This document shows, in pieces, positions 53,197-63,252 of a stretch of 64,000 bases of DNA. The notes beneath the pieces were generated by a model. That model worked only from the letters and a program-made list of their open reading frames with translations. It did not search any database and was not told the origin of the DNA. The translations under genes were made by a program, and so were the position numbers. How positions within the stretch are numbered: position 1 is the stretch's first letter; every line of letters begins with the position of its first letter. Origin of the DNA: DATFVA01 sp963832355 (GTDB lineage: Bacteria; Bacteroidota; Ignavibacteria; Ignavibacteriales; Ignavibacteriaceae); NCBI GenBank assembly GCA_963832355.1, contig CAWHTX010000010.1, positions 152,503 to 216,502 of the forward strand. Direction: 5' to 3'.

Positions 53197-56100
53197 CTAA
53201 TTCAATTTAACCTGTACATTATGTTCCTGCCGGTCATCAACAAGGGAAATTACTTTATCTTGCTTCTGTTCTCCATCAACTGTTATACTAAGATGAATAT
53301 CCGCATCGTGTACCTGGTAAACTGTAATGTGGTAAATAGTTTCCCGGTATCTGTAATTCACTTTATAGGTCTCCCAGTCAGCGGGAATGCAAGGTTCAAT
53401 ATATAATTTATCGGCTTCAAGTCTTAATCCCAGCAGTGATTCTACAATAAGACGGTACAGCCATCCCGCCGATCCGGTGTACCAGGTCCAGCCTCCGCGG
53501 CCGGTATGAGGCTCTACCGCATAGATATCGGCGGCAACAACATAGGGTTCAACTTTGTATACGGCTATATCTTCCGGCTTTAAAGAATGATTGATCGGAA
53601 TGATGATCTGCAGCAGCTCCCACGCGCGTTTGTTATCAGCCAGAGCCGCGAAAGCCATGGCTGCCCAGATCGCAGCATGTGTATATTGCCCACCATTCTC
53701 TCTCACGCCGGGAACGTAGCCTTTTATATACCCCGGGTTTAAATCTGATTTATCGAACGGCGGATCCAGAAGCTGAATTAGTTTATTATCGCGGTTTACA
53801 AGGTGGTCATCTAATGCCTGCATAGCCAAGGGGGACCGGGCTTTATCACCGGCACCTGAAAGAACCGACCAGCTTTGCACGATTGAATCGATTCTGCACT
53901 CCGGGTTAACAGCGGACCCAAGCGGTGAGCCATCATCAAAATATGCTCTTCGGTACCATTCGCCATCCCAGCCGTTTTGATCTATGTTTTTCTGCAACTC
54001 GGAAGCTTCAGCTTTACACCGATCCGAGAATGGAATATCGCCCTGCATTTCTGCAATCTCTGCGAACCGGATCAGTACTTCATAAAGGAAGAATCCTAAC
54101 CAAACACTTTCGCCTTTTCCTTCAATTCCAACCATATTCATTCCGTCGTTCCAATCACCGCCTCCGATCAGCGGCAAACCATGATCACCAAATCTTAATC
54201 CTCTTACAATAGAACGGACACAATGCTGGTATAGACTTCCGGATTCTTCAGCAATGGCCGGAAGATCATAATAGGAATCGACGTCAGGGTTAATTGTATG
54301 ACCTTCCAGGAAATATACAGATTCATTCAGCACACCTGTATCGCCTGTACTTTGTACATACCGGCAAACCGCCAAAGGCAGCCAGAGATAATCGTCCGAG
54401 CAATGTGTCCTTACACCACGGCCGGCAGGCGGGTGCCACCAATGCTGCACGTCTCCTTCCCGGAATTGCCGGCTTGCGCAAAGTAAAAGGTGATTTCTTG
54501 TCAGGACCGGCTCAGTATGAATAAGCGACATTACATCCTGAAGCTGATCCCGGAAACCGAAAGCTCCGCCCGACTGGTAATATCCGCTTCGTGCCCATAT
54601 GCGGCATGCCAGTGTCTGATACAACAGCCATCCGTTAGTTAATATATCCATAGCGGTATCCGGCGTCTCGATCTGAACCGCACCAAGTGTTTTATTCCAG
54701 TAATTCCATACAGCCTCCAGTGCTTTACGGGCTGCATTCGATCCCTGGAAGCGGCGGAGTATTTTAATTGCATCATCCTCATTACTCCCTGCACCGAATT
54801 TAAAAATGACCTCACGTTCCTGATCTTCGGCAAGTTCAAAAGAAACCCTGATGGCCGCACACGGATCCAGACCTGCGCCCATATGACCGGAAAGAGCAGA
54901 ACCGGTCATAGCCGCAGGGCTCTGCAGTGAACCATTTCGGCCAATGAATTCAGTGCGGTCACCGGTTAGACTTTCAGGTGCACTGTCTGTCTGAAAGAAG
55001 ACAACCCTGTTGGCAAATTCTGAATTGTAAGGATTCCGTGCAAATACCGCTGAGCTCACGGGATCAATTTTTGTTATAATATGCATACCTGTTTTTGGAT
55101 GCAGATCACCAAGGACCAGCTCTACATAGCCTGTACAAGACAGCCTGCAGGATCTGCCTGACTCATTTCGTACTTTTAATACTGAAAACTTGATCGACGT
55201 ATCTGTTGCAGAATATATCCAGAGCTCCGTACGGATACCATTTTCCGTATGTTCAAAAACACTGTAGCCGAATCCATGACGGCTGGCGTATGCACCATTT
55301 CCCCTGACAGGCAATGGTGTAGGTGACCAATAGTGACCGGTATCCTCATCACGAATGTAAAAAGCTTCTCCGCTTGAATCGCTGACTGGATCATTGTTCC
55401 AGGGAGTAAGCCGGAATTCATGTGCATTCGTACTCCAGGTGTATGTCGGACCGCTTTCCGAAACAACTGTTCCAAAATCCCGATTTGCAATCACATTTAT
55501 CCATGGAGCCGGGGTAACCTGGTTAATTGAGGTTGTAATTATATATTCACGACCATCAGGTGTGAACCCTCCCACTCCGTTAAAGAAGATCAGATCTTTA
55601 CGGGGAATCGGGGTGTCATCCTGCAGCACCCTATGATTCCGCACTGCTTTGAAAGGTCTGACCGGCACTTTTTCAATGTTCAGTTTGTTAAGCTGCTGCT
55701 CAAGGGTTCCCAATTGATCGGAGATAATTACACGGGCAGCTGTCTGGATGAGGATCCGATCCTCGCTGGATATCTGATCAGACTGTCTTACAAATATTCC
55801 ACCTGATTTATCAACCAGTCCGGCTTCTACACCAGCGGTAATCAGCATCAGAATTTGTTCCTGCAATAACTGCCTGTAACCGGCACGGTCTTCATTCCAG
55901 ATCACCAGGTCGACCGCTAAACCTTTCAATCTCCAGTATGAATGAGCCTGGACAAGCTGACGAACGAGACTTATGTTGTCAACATTTTCAATCTTAAGCA
56001 GCACGATCGGCAAATCACCGGAAATAGCATAACCCCACAACCCTGATTGCCCCCTGCGATTTTTCATAATTACTTCCGGATTGGCTCGCATAGAAGAATT

Positions 56101-57843
56101 TCCGTAAATGATTGAGCTGGCGATACGCCTGAAAATTTGTGCATCGCCCTCTGAGGCATTCAACTGACGCAATGTTACCTGGCTGTGTGTCCAGGCAAGT
56201 TCGAAGACCCTGTTGGCGAGCCGTCTGTCCTGATACTTATCAATAAGGGTCAGGGCTGAATCCCGGGTTTCACACATTCCGAAAACCATATCTATTGCAG
56301 CAGTTTCCTCAGGTTCAAGAGTTAATTTATAACGGATTGAAACTATGGGATCAAGTACTGAGCCCTGGCCGCCGGAAAGAGGGCCGGGATCTTTCATTGC
56401 TCTGGGAAAAGCACTTGTGTTCCCGCGGCCAATGAACTGCATCCGATCTGTTTCATAAGAAGTCTTTCCCTTATTTACCCCACGCCCCGCCAACATATGA
56501 AACATAAATGGTGTTTTTTCTTCCACTGATCTTGGCCTCCTCGTGCAGAGGATTGAATTCCGCTCAGGGAGCAACTCGGTGTGTACAAATAAATTACTGA
56601 ATGCAGGATGCAGATTGTCAGAAGCAGCAGAGGCAAGAACTACTTCTGCGTAACTGGTAATTTCAATGGTCCTGCTGACGCGCGATTTGTTTGTAAGATG
56701 AATTCTACGAAGTTCGGTATCGTCTTCAGGAGAGACAACAATCTCTGTATGCATATCAATGTTCTGATCGCTGCGCCGGAATTCCGCTAATCCTTCAGAA
56801 AAAATAACTTCATAAGATTTTGAACGTTTCAGCGTTGGTTGATGCGCTGTTGACCAAAATTCACCACTAGTTTCATCCCGGATATAACAGAAAGTACCCC
56901 AATTGTCACGTGTATAATCCTCACGCCATCGCGTAACCTGAATATCTTTCCATTTGCTGCAGCCTCCACCGGCGTTGGTAACCATTACGTGGTATCTGCC
57001 GTTTGACAACAGATGCACTTCAGGAACCGGTGTATCGGGATTATTGATTACCTGCACCGGAATTTCCGTACCCCCGGATTTAATTGGAGTATCCGTAAGC
57101 CCTGAGTCATGTGAATGGAATATTGTTGACTTAGGAATTCTTTCCTGAAGCAGCAGCATGGTGGCTTTTAACAGGGGATCCGATCTGAATCGCTTTTGCA
57201 TCTGACGGTTCAGGATCAGATATGCAAGAGACAGCAGGCTCATTCCCTGGTGATGTGTCATAAAAGATTTAATTATCACACTCGATTGCCCCCGCGGAAG
57301 GCGTGATTTCGTATAATCAGCAGCTTCATAAAAACCAAATTCTCCCAGCAGACCATCTTCTGCCAGCCGCTGAAGATTCAGACAAGCTTCCTTTGGTTCG
57401 ATCATCAGGGCAAGTACCGTAGCATAAGGAGCGATAACCAGGTCATCGGCCAGTCCGCGCTTTAGTCCCACCCCCGGAACACCAAATGCACGGTACTGGT
57501 AATTAAGGTTAACATCCACGATATTATAACCTGATTCAGATATTCCCCATGGAACTCCGCGGTTTTTTCCATATTCAATCTGAACCTTTACAGCTGCTTT
57601 ATAAGTCTGGTGCAGTAAAGTGTTCTCGTAGGTAGGCATTACCAGCAGCGGCATCAGGTACTCGAACATTGAACCGCTCCAGGAAAGAAGAATGGGATCC
57701 CCGCCTGCAGTGGTAAGCAGCCTGCCTAATGCGAACCAGCTTTCCTGCGGAAGCTGTCCCTGCGCAATCCCCACGAAACTGCTTAATCTTGCCTCAGAGG
57801 CAAGCAGATCGTAGTAGCTTGAGTCCCTTCGTCTTTCATTCAC
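53197..57843 (-). CDS. ndvB: Cyclic beta-1,2-glucan synthase, C-terminal part (GH94 phosphorylase region)
   Basis: This 1548-residue frame carries the second half of an NdvB-like synthase. It begins inside the glycoamylase-like cyclisation domain (NERRRDSSYYDLLASEARLS to MTHHQGMSLLSLAY, about 2-215), followed by two GH94-type beta-sandwich units (about 250-520 and 745-1010) and an (alpha/alpha)6 GH94 domain (about 1060-1450) with GGGDWNDGMN, the catalytic Asp region of beta-1,2-glucan phosphorylases. In complete synthases this part trims chain length by phosphorolysis. The possible GTG start at 57843 lies one base after the stop of the upstream frame, with AGTAGGG as a weak ribosome binding site. 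Removing one G at 57851-57853 fuses the frames in a way that matches the family, so this is probably one broken gene. Confidence 0.88.
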   Translation of the reverse strand: MNERRRDSSYYDLLASEARLSSFVGIAQGQLPQESWFALGRLLTTAGGDPILLSWSGSMFEYLMPLLVMPTYENTLLHQTYKAAVKVQIEYGKNRGVPWGISESGYNIVDVNLNYQYRAFGVPGVGLKRGLADDLVIAPYATVLALMIEPKEACLNLQRLAEDGLLGEFGFYEAADYTKSRLPRGQSSVIIKSFMTHHQGMSLLSLAYLILNRQMQKRFRSDPLLKATMLLLQERIPKSTIFHSHDSGLTDTPIKSGGTEIPVQVINNPDTPVPEVHLLSNGRYHVMVTNAGGGCSKWKDIQVTRWREDYTRDNWGTFCYIRDETSGEFWSTAHQPTLKRSKSYEVIFSEGLAEFRRSDQNIDMHTEIVVSPEDDTELRRIHLTNKSRVSRTIEITSYAEVVLASAASDNLHPAFSNLFVHTELLPERNSILCTRRPRSVEEKTPFMFHMLAGRGVNKGKTSYETDRMQFIGRGNTSAFPRAMKDPGPLSGGQGSVLDPIVSIRYKLTLEPEETAAIDMVFGMCETRDSALTLIDKYQDRRLANRVFELAWTHSQVTLRQLNASEGDAQIFRRIASSIIYGNSSMRANPEVIMKNRRGQSGLWGYAISGDLPIVLLKIENVDNISLVRQLVQAHSYWRLKGLAVDLVIWNEDRAGYRQLLQEQILMLITAGVEAGLVDKSGGIFVRQSDQISSEDRILIQTAARVIISDQLGTLEQQLNKLNIEKVPVRPFKAVRNHRVLQDDTPIPRKDLIFFNGVGGFTPDGREYIITTSINQVTPAPWINVIANRDFGTVVSESGPTYTWSTNAHEFRLTPWNNDPVSDSSGEAFYIRDEDTGHYWSPTPLPVRGNGAYASRHGFGYSVFEHTENGIRTELWIYSATDTSIKFSVLKVRNESGRSCRLSCTGYVELVLGDLHPKTGMHIITKIDPVSSAVFARNPYNSEFANRVVFFQTDSAPESLTGDRTEFIGRNGSLQSPAAMTGSALSGHMGAGLDPCAAIRVSFELAEDQEREVIFKFGAGSNEDDAIKILRRFQGSNAARKALEAVWNYWNKTLGAVQIETPDTAMDILTNGWLLYQTLACRIWARSGYYQSGGAFGFRDQLQDVMSLIHTEPVLTRNHLLLCASRQFREGDVQHWWHPPAGRGVRTHCSDDYLWLPLAVCRYVQSTGDTGVLNESVYFLEGHTINPDVDSYYDLPAIAEESGSLYQHCVRSIVRGLRFGDHGLPLIGGGDWNDGMNMVGIEGKGESVWLGFFLYEVLIRFAEIAEMQGDIPFSDRCKAEASELQKNIDQNGWDGEWYRRAYFDDGSPLGSAVNPECRIDSIVQSWSVLSGAGDKARSPLAMQALDDHLVNRDNKLIQLLDPPFDKSDLNPGYIKGYVPGVRENGGQYTHAAIWAAMAFAALADNKRAWELLQIIIPINHSLKPEDIAVYKVEPYVVAADIYAVEPHTGRGGWTWYTGSAGWLYRLIVESLLGLRLEADKLYIEPCIPADWETYKVNYRYRETIYHITVYQVHDADIHLSITVDGEQKQDKVISLVDDRQEHNVQVKLN

Positions 57844-57844
57844 A

Positions 57845-60800
57845 CTATAACCCTACTGAAAGTAAATGGCGCGATTCGTCATAGAGAAAATTATAGTCCA
57901 TCTGGGCAAATCTGCCGGCTTGTGCAGCAAGACCATCAATAACTGCAATACGCTCACTTGCCCGTGTACAGGCCTTATGAATCATTTCTATTTCATCCTG
58001 AGGTCTGCTTTTCCCGGAGACGTTAACAGAAGGATCTTCGAAACCGGCCGACGACAGTTCAGGTTCTGCTAATCTGCGCAGTGTAGGTATTTCATCGTCC
58101 ATCATAAAATCTCTCAGGGCAGAAGAATCCGGTACATTAAGCCAGGGGACAAGAAATATTAATTCATCAAGGGAACTGCGGCACTGGTCTGCGAGCTCAG
58201 CAGCCAGCTGTTTAATTTCATTATTGTTATTTGTTGAAAAACTGTTTTCTATTTCGATACTTAATGATGCAAATTTTTCAAGACTTCGGAAAAAATCTTT
58301 AAGGGAATTGAGCGGAGAAGTTGCTATTAAATCCAGGTCCTTCTTAAATTGAGCCAGCCTGTCATCATGAATTTCCCCCGCAGCATTGATAAGAATCCTT
58401 AATGAGTCACTTATTCCTTCAAATACTTGTTTACTTATTATTTTATTATCAGGGAGTGAAATAAGACCCTGCCTGAGTGTAAGCAGGTGACCCATGAGAT
58501 TTCCGCTGTCGACGGATGAAATGTAAAGGGGAGACAATGGCGTTAAAGTTTGTGTATCATACCAGTTGAAAAAATGTCCGTGGTACCGGTCAAGCTCTTC
58601 CATAGTGTTAAAAGTTTTTGAAATACGATCTATCAGTTCACCGGTAGTTATATAACCAAAATCATAAGCGGACAAATTGGCCAGGAGCGACAATCCAATG
58701 TTTGTCGGTGAAGTTCTGTGTGCAACCACGCCAACGGGATTTTCCTGGTAGTTATCAGGAGGCAGCCAATGGTCTTCGGGACCCACAAAAGTATGAAAGA
58801 ATGACCAGGTTTTTCGGGCGATTTCTCTTAAAAATAATTTTTCTGCAGCGGATAAAATTACTCCGGGACGTGCAGGAGGCAGACTGATCCACCAGACAAA
58901 ATACGGAGACAGGAACCAGAGAAATAATACGGGCAGAGCTGCAGCAGGCAAACTTTGTTTTACAAACACGAAATAGATAATTGAAGAGATAACGATAGCC
59001 GGGGCGATCCACATTTTCCGGAAGGAATCGGGCAGGGTAATATGCCTGCTGCGGTCGACGGACGGATTCCACTCGAGAAGTTTTTTATGCGAGATCATTG
59101 TTCTCCATAGTGTACGAATAATCGCATCCAGACTAAAAAACATTTCATATGGGAGTGTAATTATCGTAAAGACTGCCTGAGAAAGATGTACGCCGGTGGA
59201 TCGTATAGCTGCAGCCAGGTGCTGCCTTAAAAGCACATCTGCCGGTTTGTTAAAAAAATCAACGATGGATATAACAAGAGGAGGGATCAGAATAATTCCG
59301 ATCACTGCCAGGGTCCAGAACCATGGTTCTGAAAGTACTGTCCATCCCAAAAGCAGCAGCAGTGTAAGTGCAGGAGGTGAGAGACTGCGCCGGAGATTGT
59401 CAGCAATTTTCCATTGAGAAAGCCCGGAAAGCGGATTTTTGTGCAAACCGCCTTTAAGAGTTGGGACGACCGGAAACAGCCATCTTATTAATTGCCAATC
59501 CCCACGGATCCAGCGGTGCCGGCGTTTTACATCCGTATAATAATGTGACGGATATTCTTCAAATAATTGTACATCACTCAACAATCCCGCCCTCGCATAG
59601 CAGCCTTCAATAAGATCGTGACTCAGGATTTGATTCTCAGGAAATCTTCCCTTCAGAACCTGCCCGAACATGTCAACATCATAGATACCTTTACCGATAA
59701 ATGACCCTTCGCCGAATACGTCCTGGTAAACATCCGATATAGTGCGTGTATAAGGATCAATTCCCGGTTCGCTTCCGAAAAGACCTGCATAACGAGTGCG
59801 ATTTATTCCGGGAAAGCTTACTGCAACCCGCGGCTGTAATATGGTATAGCCTTCAAATACACGTTTTCTGTTTTCATCATAGCGCGGACGGTTAAGGGGA
59901 TGATCCATCGTTCCTACCAGCTGCCTGGCTGAGTCACGCGGTAATTGGGTATCGCTGTCAAGAGTAATTACGTATTTAACTTGCTGCAGAATATCAGTAT
60001 TACCGACGATCAGAGAGAATATGTCCTTTGAACCGCCGCGCAGCAGTGAATTCAGTTCCTCAAGCTTTCCTCTTTTGCGTTCGTAACCCATCCACTTCCG
60101 CTCGTGTGAATTCCATTTCCGGGGACGGTGAAAAAGAAAGAAATTATCACCTTCATATTTTGCATTAAGGTCCTCAATCATTTTAGCGGCAAGCTGCTGA
60201 AGAGATTCATCCTCCGGCAGAGATTCTTTATCAGAGTCCTGAAAATCAGTAAGCAGGCAATAGTAAAGATTGCTATCCTGGTTTCCCAGGAAACGTATTT
60301 CCAATGCCTCGGTCAGTCCTCTTATATTATCTTCATTAATTAATATTGAAGGAATAACGATAAGTGTACGAGATTCCGCCGGTATCCCTTCCGAGTAATC
60401 CATTCTTGGTAATCGGCCGGGCTTCACAAACAGGGTGGAGATCCAGTTAACAAGGGCAACAGGTAAATTAGCGGCAGCAATAAAAAAGAGTATTCCCATA
60501 AGAACAAGCTGCAAATCATCAAATCCTTTATCGTAAACCTGCACTAACATAGCGGCGGTAATGAGGATAGTGAATAGTATGATTGAACCGCTGTAAATCA
60601 TTAAAGGAAACCTGCGGCTTATCTTTGCCAAATCCTTTAAAGGGGAGAACCGTGCATTACAGGCCGATTCCAGTTTCATTAAACCTTTATCTATCAGGTA
60701 GTATCCGACGTGTGCGGTACGGGGATCGCGTTCTTTTACTGCAGTGCTCTCCTCTGAAAGACGGATTGCCGTCCCGGCAATTTCCTCTTCGGAAAGAGAA

Positions 60801-61876
60801 CTGTTCCTGGCTATTTTTTCTATAACATGGCGGTACTGGTCGCGTGTCAGGAAATCCATTTGTCCGTAAACGCCGGCCGGATCTTTCATCAGAATATTTT
60901 CAACGGAACTCATCGTTTCAACGAAACTTTTCCAGTCCATGGTTTCGAGAAAACGGAGGCTCCCGATACTATTACTGATAGAGACCTGATCTGCCGCCTG
61001 CTGCTGATTCCCAATCTGTATTAACTTTTCAACTGTCTGCCCTGAATCAGAAAGCCTTTGTTCGACCCATGTAAGTGCAGAAGACAGAGTATGGCTTAAA
61101 CCCTGCAGTCTCCGGGTAAGTTCAGAAACGAAAGGAGTTGTCATCGGCGGGTCTGACCTGGACATATCGGCAACAACCTGGATCAGATTCTTAGGATCTT
61201 TCTCAACCATTTCAATCATTTCATCTGCCCAGGCATCAGCTAAATTACGTTCGATCCTTCCGGCAGCAACCTTTACGGCAACACGGCGAAGATTCTCAAT
61301 CAGTGCCAGCCGCAGCATGATCGGGATTGCCCATAATTCGCCTATCTTTAATACATTTACAGTCTGATAGGCAGACACGAAGCGGTTAAGATTTTCCGGA
61401 TCGACCCGTCCATCACCATGCGATATAATTTCCTGTGCAATATCATAGACACGGGGCAGACCTTTCGATAAACCATTTGAGAGTCGGGGCAGCTCACGGC
61501 TATAACCTTTGGGCAGGTGTTTTTTTCCCGTACGGATCTGTTCTTCGATCAAATAAAAATTATCCAGCAGCCATTCCGAGGCAGGTGTAATCGCATGCTT
61601 TGCTTTAAGAGCTTCGATCAATAACCCATGAACTTCAAAAAGAAAATCCTCGTTTTCCGCCAGGCGATTAAGAAGCACTGGCTCATGTTTATCCCTGTTA
61701 GTTAGGGTATGAGATCCCGCAAGTATTTTGCCGTGCTGCTCCATCTGGTCGGCACTGAACAACTCCGCGCGCAGCGGAGGTTCCGTATCAGCAAACTTTT
61801 TAATAAGGGAATTTTCAATAAGCTGCGACTTAAATCGTAAAATAGACTCATTTATATTCGGGGTAATTACCTTCAT
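57845..61876 (-). CDS. ndvB: Cyclic beta-1,2-glucan synthase, N-terminal part (GT84 region)
   Basis: This 1343-residue frame holds the N-terminal part of an NdvB-like synthase: a long helical cytoplasmic region (about 1-400), membrane helices (about 430-490), the GT84 glycosyltransferase with the DxD in TLDSDTQLPRDSARQL and RRHRWIRGDWQLIRWLF, more helices (about 840-1010), and the start of the glycoamylase-like domain (EIARKTWSFFHTF and SPTNIGLSLLANLSAYDFGY). Homology runs to RHLLSVG and then meets a TAG, where family members continue into the next frame. The intact protein would have about 2890 residues, the usual size. It would polymerise UDP-glucose into beta-1,2-glucan and cyclise it; such glucans serve osmoprotection and surface interaction. 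The start ATG at 61876 follows directly after an upstream gap of 250 bases. Confidence 0.9.
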   Translation of the reverse strand: MKVITPNINESILRFKSQLIENSLIKKFADTEPPLRAELFSADQMEQHGKILAGSHTLTNRDKHEPVLLNRLAENEDFLFEVHGLLIEALKAKHAITPASEWLLDNFYLIEEQIRTGKKHLPKGYSRELPRLSNGLSKGLPRVYDIAQEIISHGDGRVDPENLNRFVSAYQTVNVLKIGELWAIPIMLRLALIENLRRVAVKVAAGRIERNLADAWADEMIEMVEKDPKNLIQVVADMSRSDPPMTTPFVSELTRRLQGLSHTLSSALTWVEQRLSDSGQTVEKLIQIGNQQQAADQVSISNSIGSLRFLETMDWKSFVETMSSVENILMKDPAGVYGQMDFLTRDQYRHVIEKIARNSSLSEEEIAGTAIRLSEESTAVKERDPRTAHVGYYLIDKGLMKLESACNARFSPLKDLAKISRRFPLMIYSGSIILFTILITAAMLVQVYDKGFDDLQLVLMGILFFIAAANLPVALVNWISTLFVKPGRLPRMDYSEGIPAESRTLIVIPSILINEDNIRGLTEALEIRFLGNQDSNLYYCLLTDFQDSDKESLPEDESLQQLAAKMIEDLNAKYEGDNFFLFHRPRKWNSHERKWMGYERKRGKLEELNSLLRGGSKDIFSLIVGNTDILQQVKYVITLDSDTQLPRDSARQLVGTMDHPLNRPRYDENRKRVFEGYTILQPRVAVSFPGINRTRYAGLFGSEPGIDPYTRTISDVYQDVFGEGSFIGKGIYDVDMFGQVLKGRFPENQILSHDLIEGCYARAGLLSDVQLFEEYPSHYYTDVKRRHRWIRGDWQLIRWLFPVVPTLKGGLHKNPLSGLSQWKIADNLRRSLSPPALTLLLLLGWTVLSEPWFWTLAVIGIILIPPLVISIVDFFNKPADVLLRQHLAAAIRSTGVHLSQAVFTIITLPYEMFFSLDAIIRTLWRTMISHKKLLEWNPSVDRSRHITLPDSFRKMWIAPAIVISSIIYFVFVKQSLPAAALPVLFLWFLSPYFVWWISLPPARPGVILSAAEKLFLREIARKTWSFFHTFVGPEDHWLPPDNYQENPVGVVAHRTSPTNIGLSLLANLSAYDFGYITTGELIDRISKTFNTMEELDRYHGHFFNWYDTQTLTPLSPLYISSVDSGNLMGHLLTLRQGLISLPDNKIISKQVFEGISDSLRILINAAGEIHDDRLAQFKKDLDLIATSPLNSLKDFFRSLEKFASLSIEIENSFSTNNNNEIKQLAAELADQCRSSLDELIFLVPWLNVPDSSALRDFMMDDEIPTLRRLAEPELSSAGFEDPSVNVSGKSRPQDEIEMIHKACTRASERIAVIDGLAAQAGRFAQMDYNFLYDESRHLLSVGL

Positions 61877-62127
61877 GTTCTTCGAACCGATCTGTCAGTG
61901 TAATTTGAAATATACGATCTTATGCAGTAATAACCCGTCCGTTAATAAATTCTCTCTTTTTTAGCCTGAAACATTCATATTTTAATCAATAACGAAAGTT
62001 CCACCCCGGTTAAAACAATATGGGTACGAAATCTGTGCAGGCGGGGTAACCGTATCGCTACAGCATTCCAAATCTACAAAACTCATTTAGGCATTCGGTA
62101 GGTTTGCCGGTTATAGTATCTGTTAAT

Positions 62128-62754
62128 TTAAGCTAACTTCAATAAATAAATTCCAAAGTTACCGCCGCTTACAATTTTTTTATGTTCGACAATAAAACCA
62201 GAATGTTCAATCAAACTTTGCAAACCGCCATTCTTCATAAAATGCCGGTAATTTTTATAATGGTCACGACCAGCAGCAATTTCAGATATAGTAATGATTG
62301 TCTTAGAATAGAATCCTTTGAAACCCTTTAATGGTCCGGTATGAAAATCAATCAATAAAATTCTACCGTCTTTTTTTAAAACGCGTTTAGCTTCATTCAA
62401 AACATCAAATCTCATTTGTTGATTCATTTCGTGCAGAACAGTAGAACTCAGGATTAAGTCAAATTTATCATCTTCAAAACCGGATTCAGTTGCATCACAT
62501 AGTTTGAGATTTGCATTGCTACCCAATTTTTTTTCTGCAATTTTAATCATTGCATTTGAAAGATCTATTCCAAACACATTGCATTTTTCCTGTTGATATA
62601 ATTTAAGGTGAGCCCCTGTTCCACAACCAATATCAAGAACATCCATTCCAGCTTTAACGGGATACATTTTCATCCCGATCTTTCTTAACCCGCTATTTAT
62701 TGGTTCAAAAATATTATCATAAAAAGCTGCAATATTTCTATAATTATCTTTCAT
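62128..62754 (-). CDS. Class I SAM-dependent methyltransferase (UbiE-like)
   Basis: This 208-residue enzyme has SAM motif I DIGCGTG (41-47), an acidic residue in FGIDLSNAM, the post-I motif LKLCDATESG and the motif DLILSSTVLHEM, with RILLIDFHTG later. It resembles UbiE/COQ5-type small-molecule methyltransferases; the acceptor is unknown. The C-terminal segment (SKTIITISEIAAGRDHYKNY) may form a hydrophobic face. The coding sequence is clearly more AT-rich than its neighbours, with many AAA/TTT codons, which hints at recent acquisition. It is monocistronic, with 250 and about 500 bases of non-coding DNA on the two sides. Confidence 0.88.
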   Translation of the reverse strand: MKDNYRNIAAFYDNIFEPINSGLRKIGMKMYPVKAGMDVLDIGCGTGAHLKLYQQEKCNVFGIDLSNAMIKIAEKKLGSNANLKLCDATESGFEDDKFDLILSSTVLHEMNQQMRFDVLNEAKRVLKKDGRILLIDFHTGPLKGFKGFYSKTIITISEIAAGRDHYKNYRHFMKNGGLQSLIEHSGFIVEHKKIVSGGNFGIYLLKLA

Positions 62755-63252
62755 TTAATCATTCCTTTAGCACTATAACTATTAATTATGCTGCACGGGG
62801 TTTTGTGTTAAAATCTTAGTATATAAAAATATGCTACACATAATATCATTCCACTTACTAAAAATGCTGATATATCTGAAATTGTACTAATTGTTTATTA
62901 TCCTGGAGAATTGCTATCAATTATAGTAGCCTGACTTAATCATACCCCAGGTGTCTTAAGTATATTCTGTTGGAAAATAAGGGAAATTGGGGATAGAGGC
63001 AATTGAGAATGAATGATTTCTCCCTTCGGTCGAAATGAAGGGAGAGGGGAGGAGATTGATTCCCTACGAAGCAGGTGATCTACTCTCCTGTGTATTGCTT
63101 TCTACTCATATCTTTTTTATCCTTTGATCCTAATTTAATAATTGGATCTCTTTATTGGGGGCAGGTCAATTAATAATCACGTCTATTATGATGATGATTT
63201 CAGTGTTTATAGGTAATTTGGTATGTTCTTTATAAATAAACAGGAGAAAAAA
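62755..63252. other. AT-rich intergenic region with a dispersed-repeat-like hairpin
   Basis: These 498 bases have no convincing gene. They contain the hairpin described at 63018-63046 and the promoters for the two divergent flanking genes, which I cannot place with confidence. A GGGGGCAGG stretch occurs near 63157. Confidence 0.45.
63018..63046. repeat. Hairpin resembling a dispersed intergenic repeat
   Basis: CTCCCTTC (63020-63027) and GAAGGGAG (63037-63044) pair perfectly, with one or two extra pairs outside. The loop region contains TTCGGTCGAA, itself a 4+4 palindrome, giving an alternative stem. The core CCCTTCGGTCGAAATGA resembles a repeat I recall as common between genes in Bacteroidota-group genomes. 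Only one copy was noticed in this window. Confidence 0.45.
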
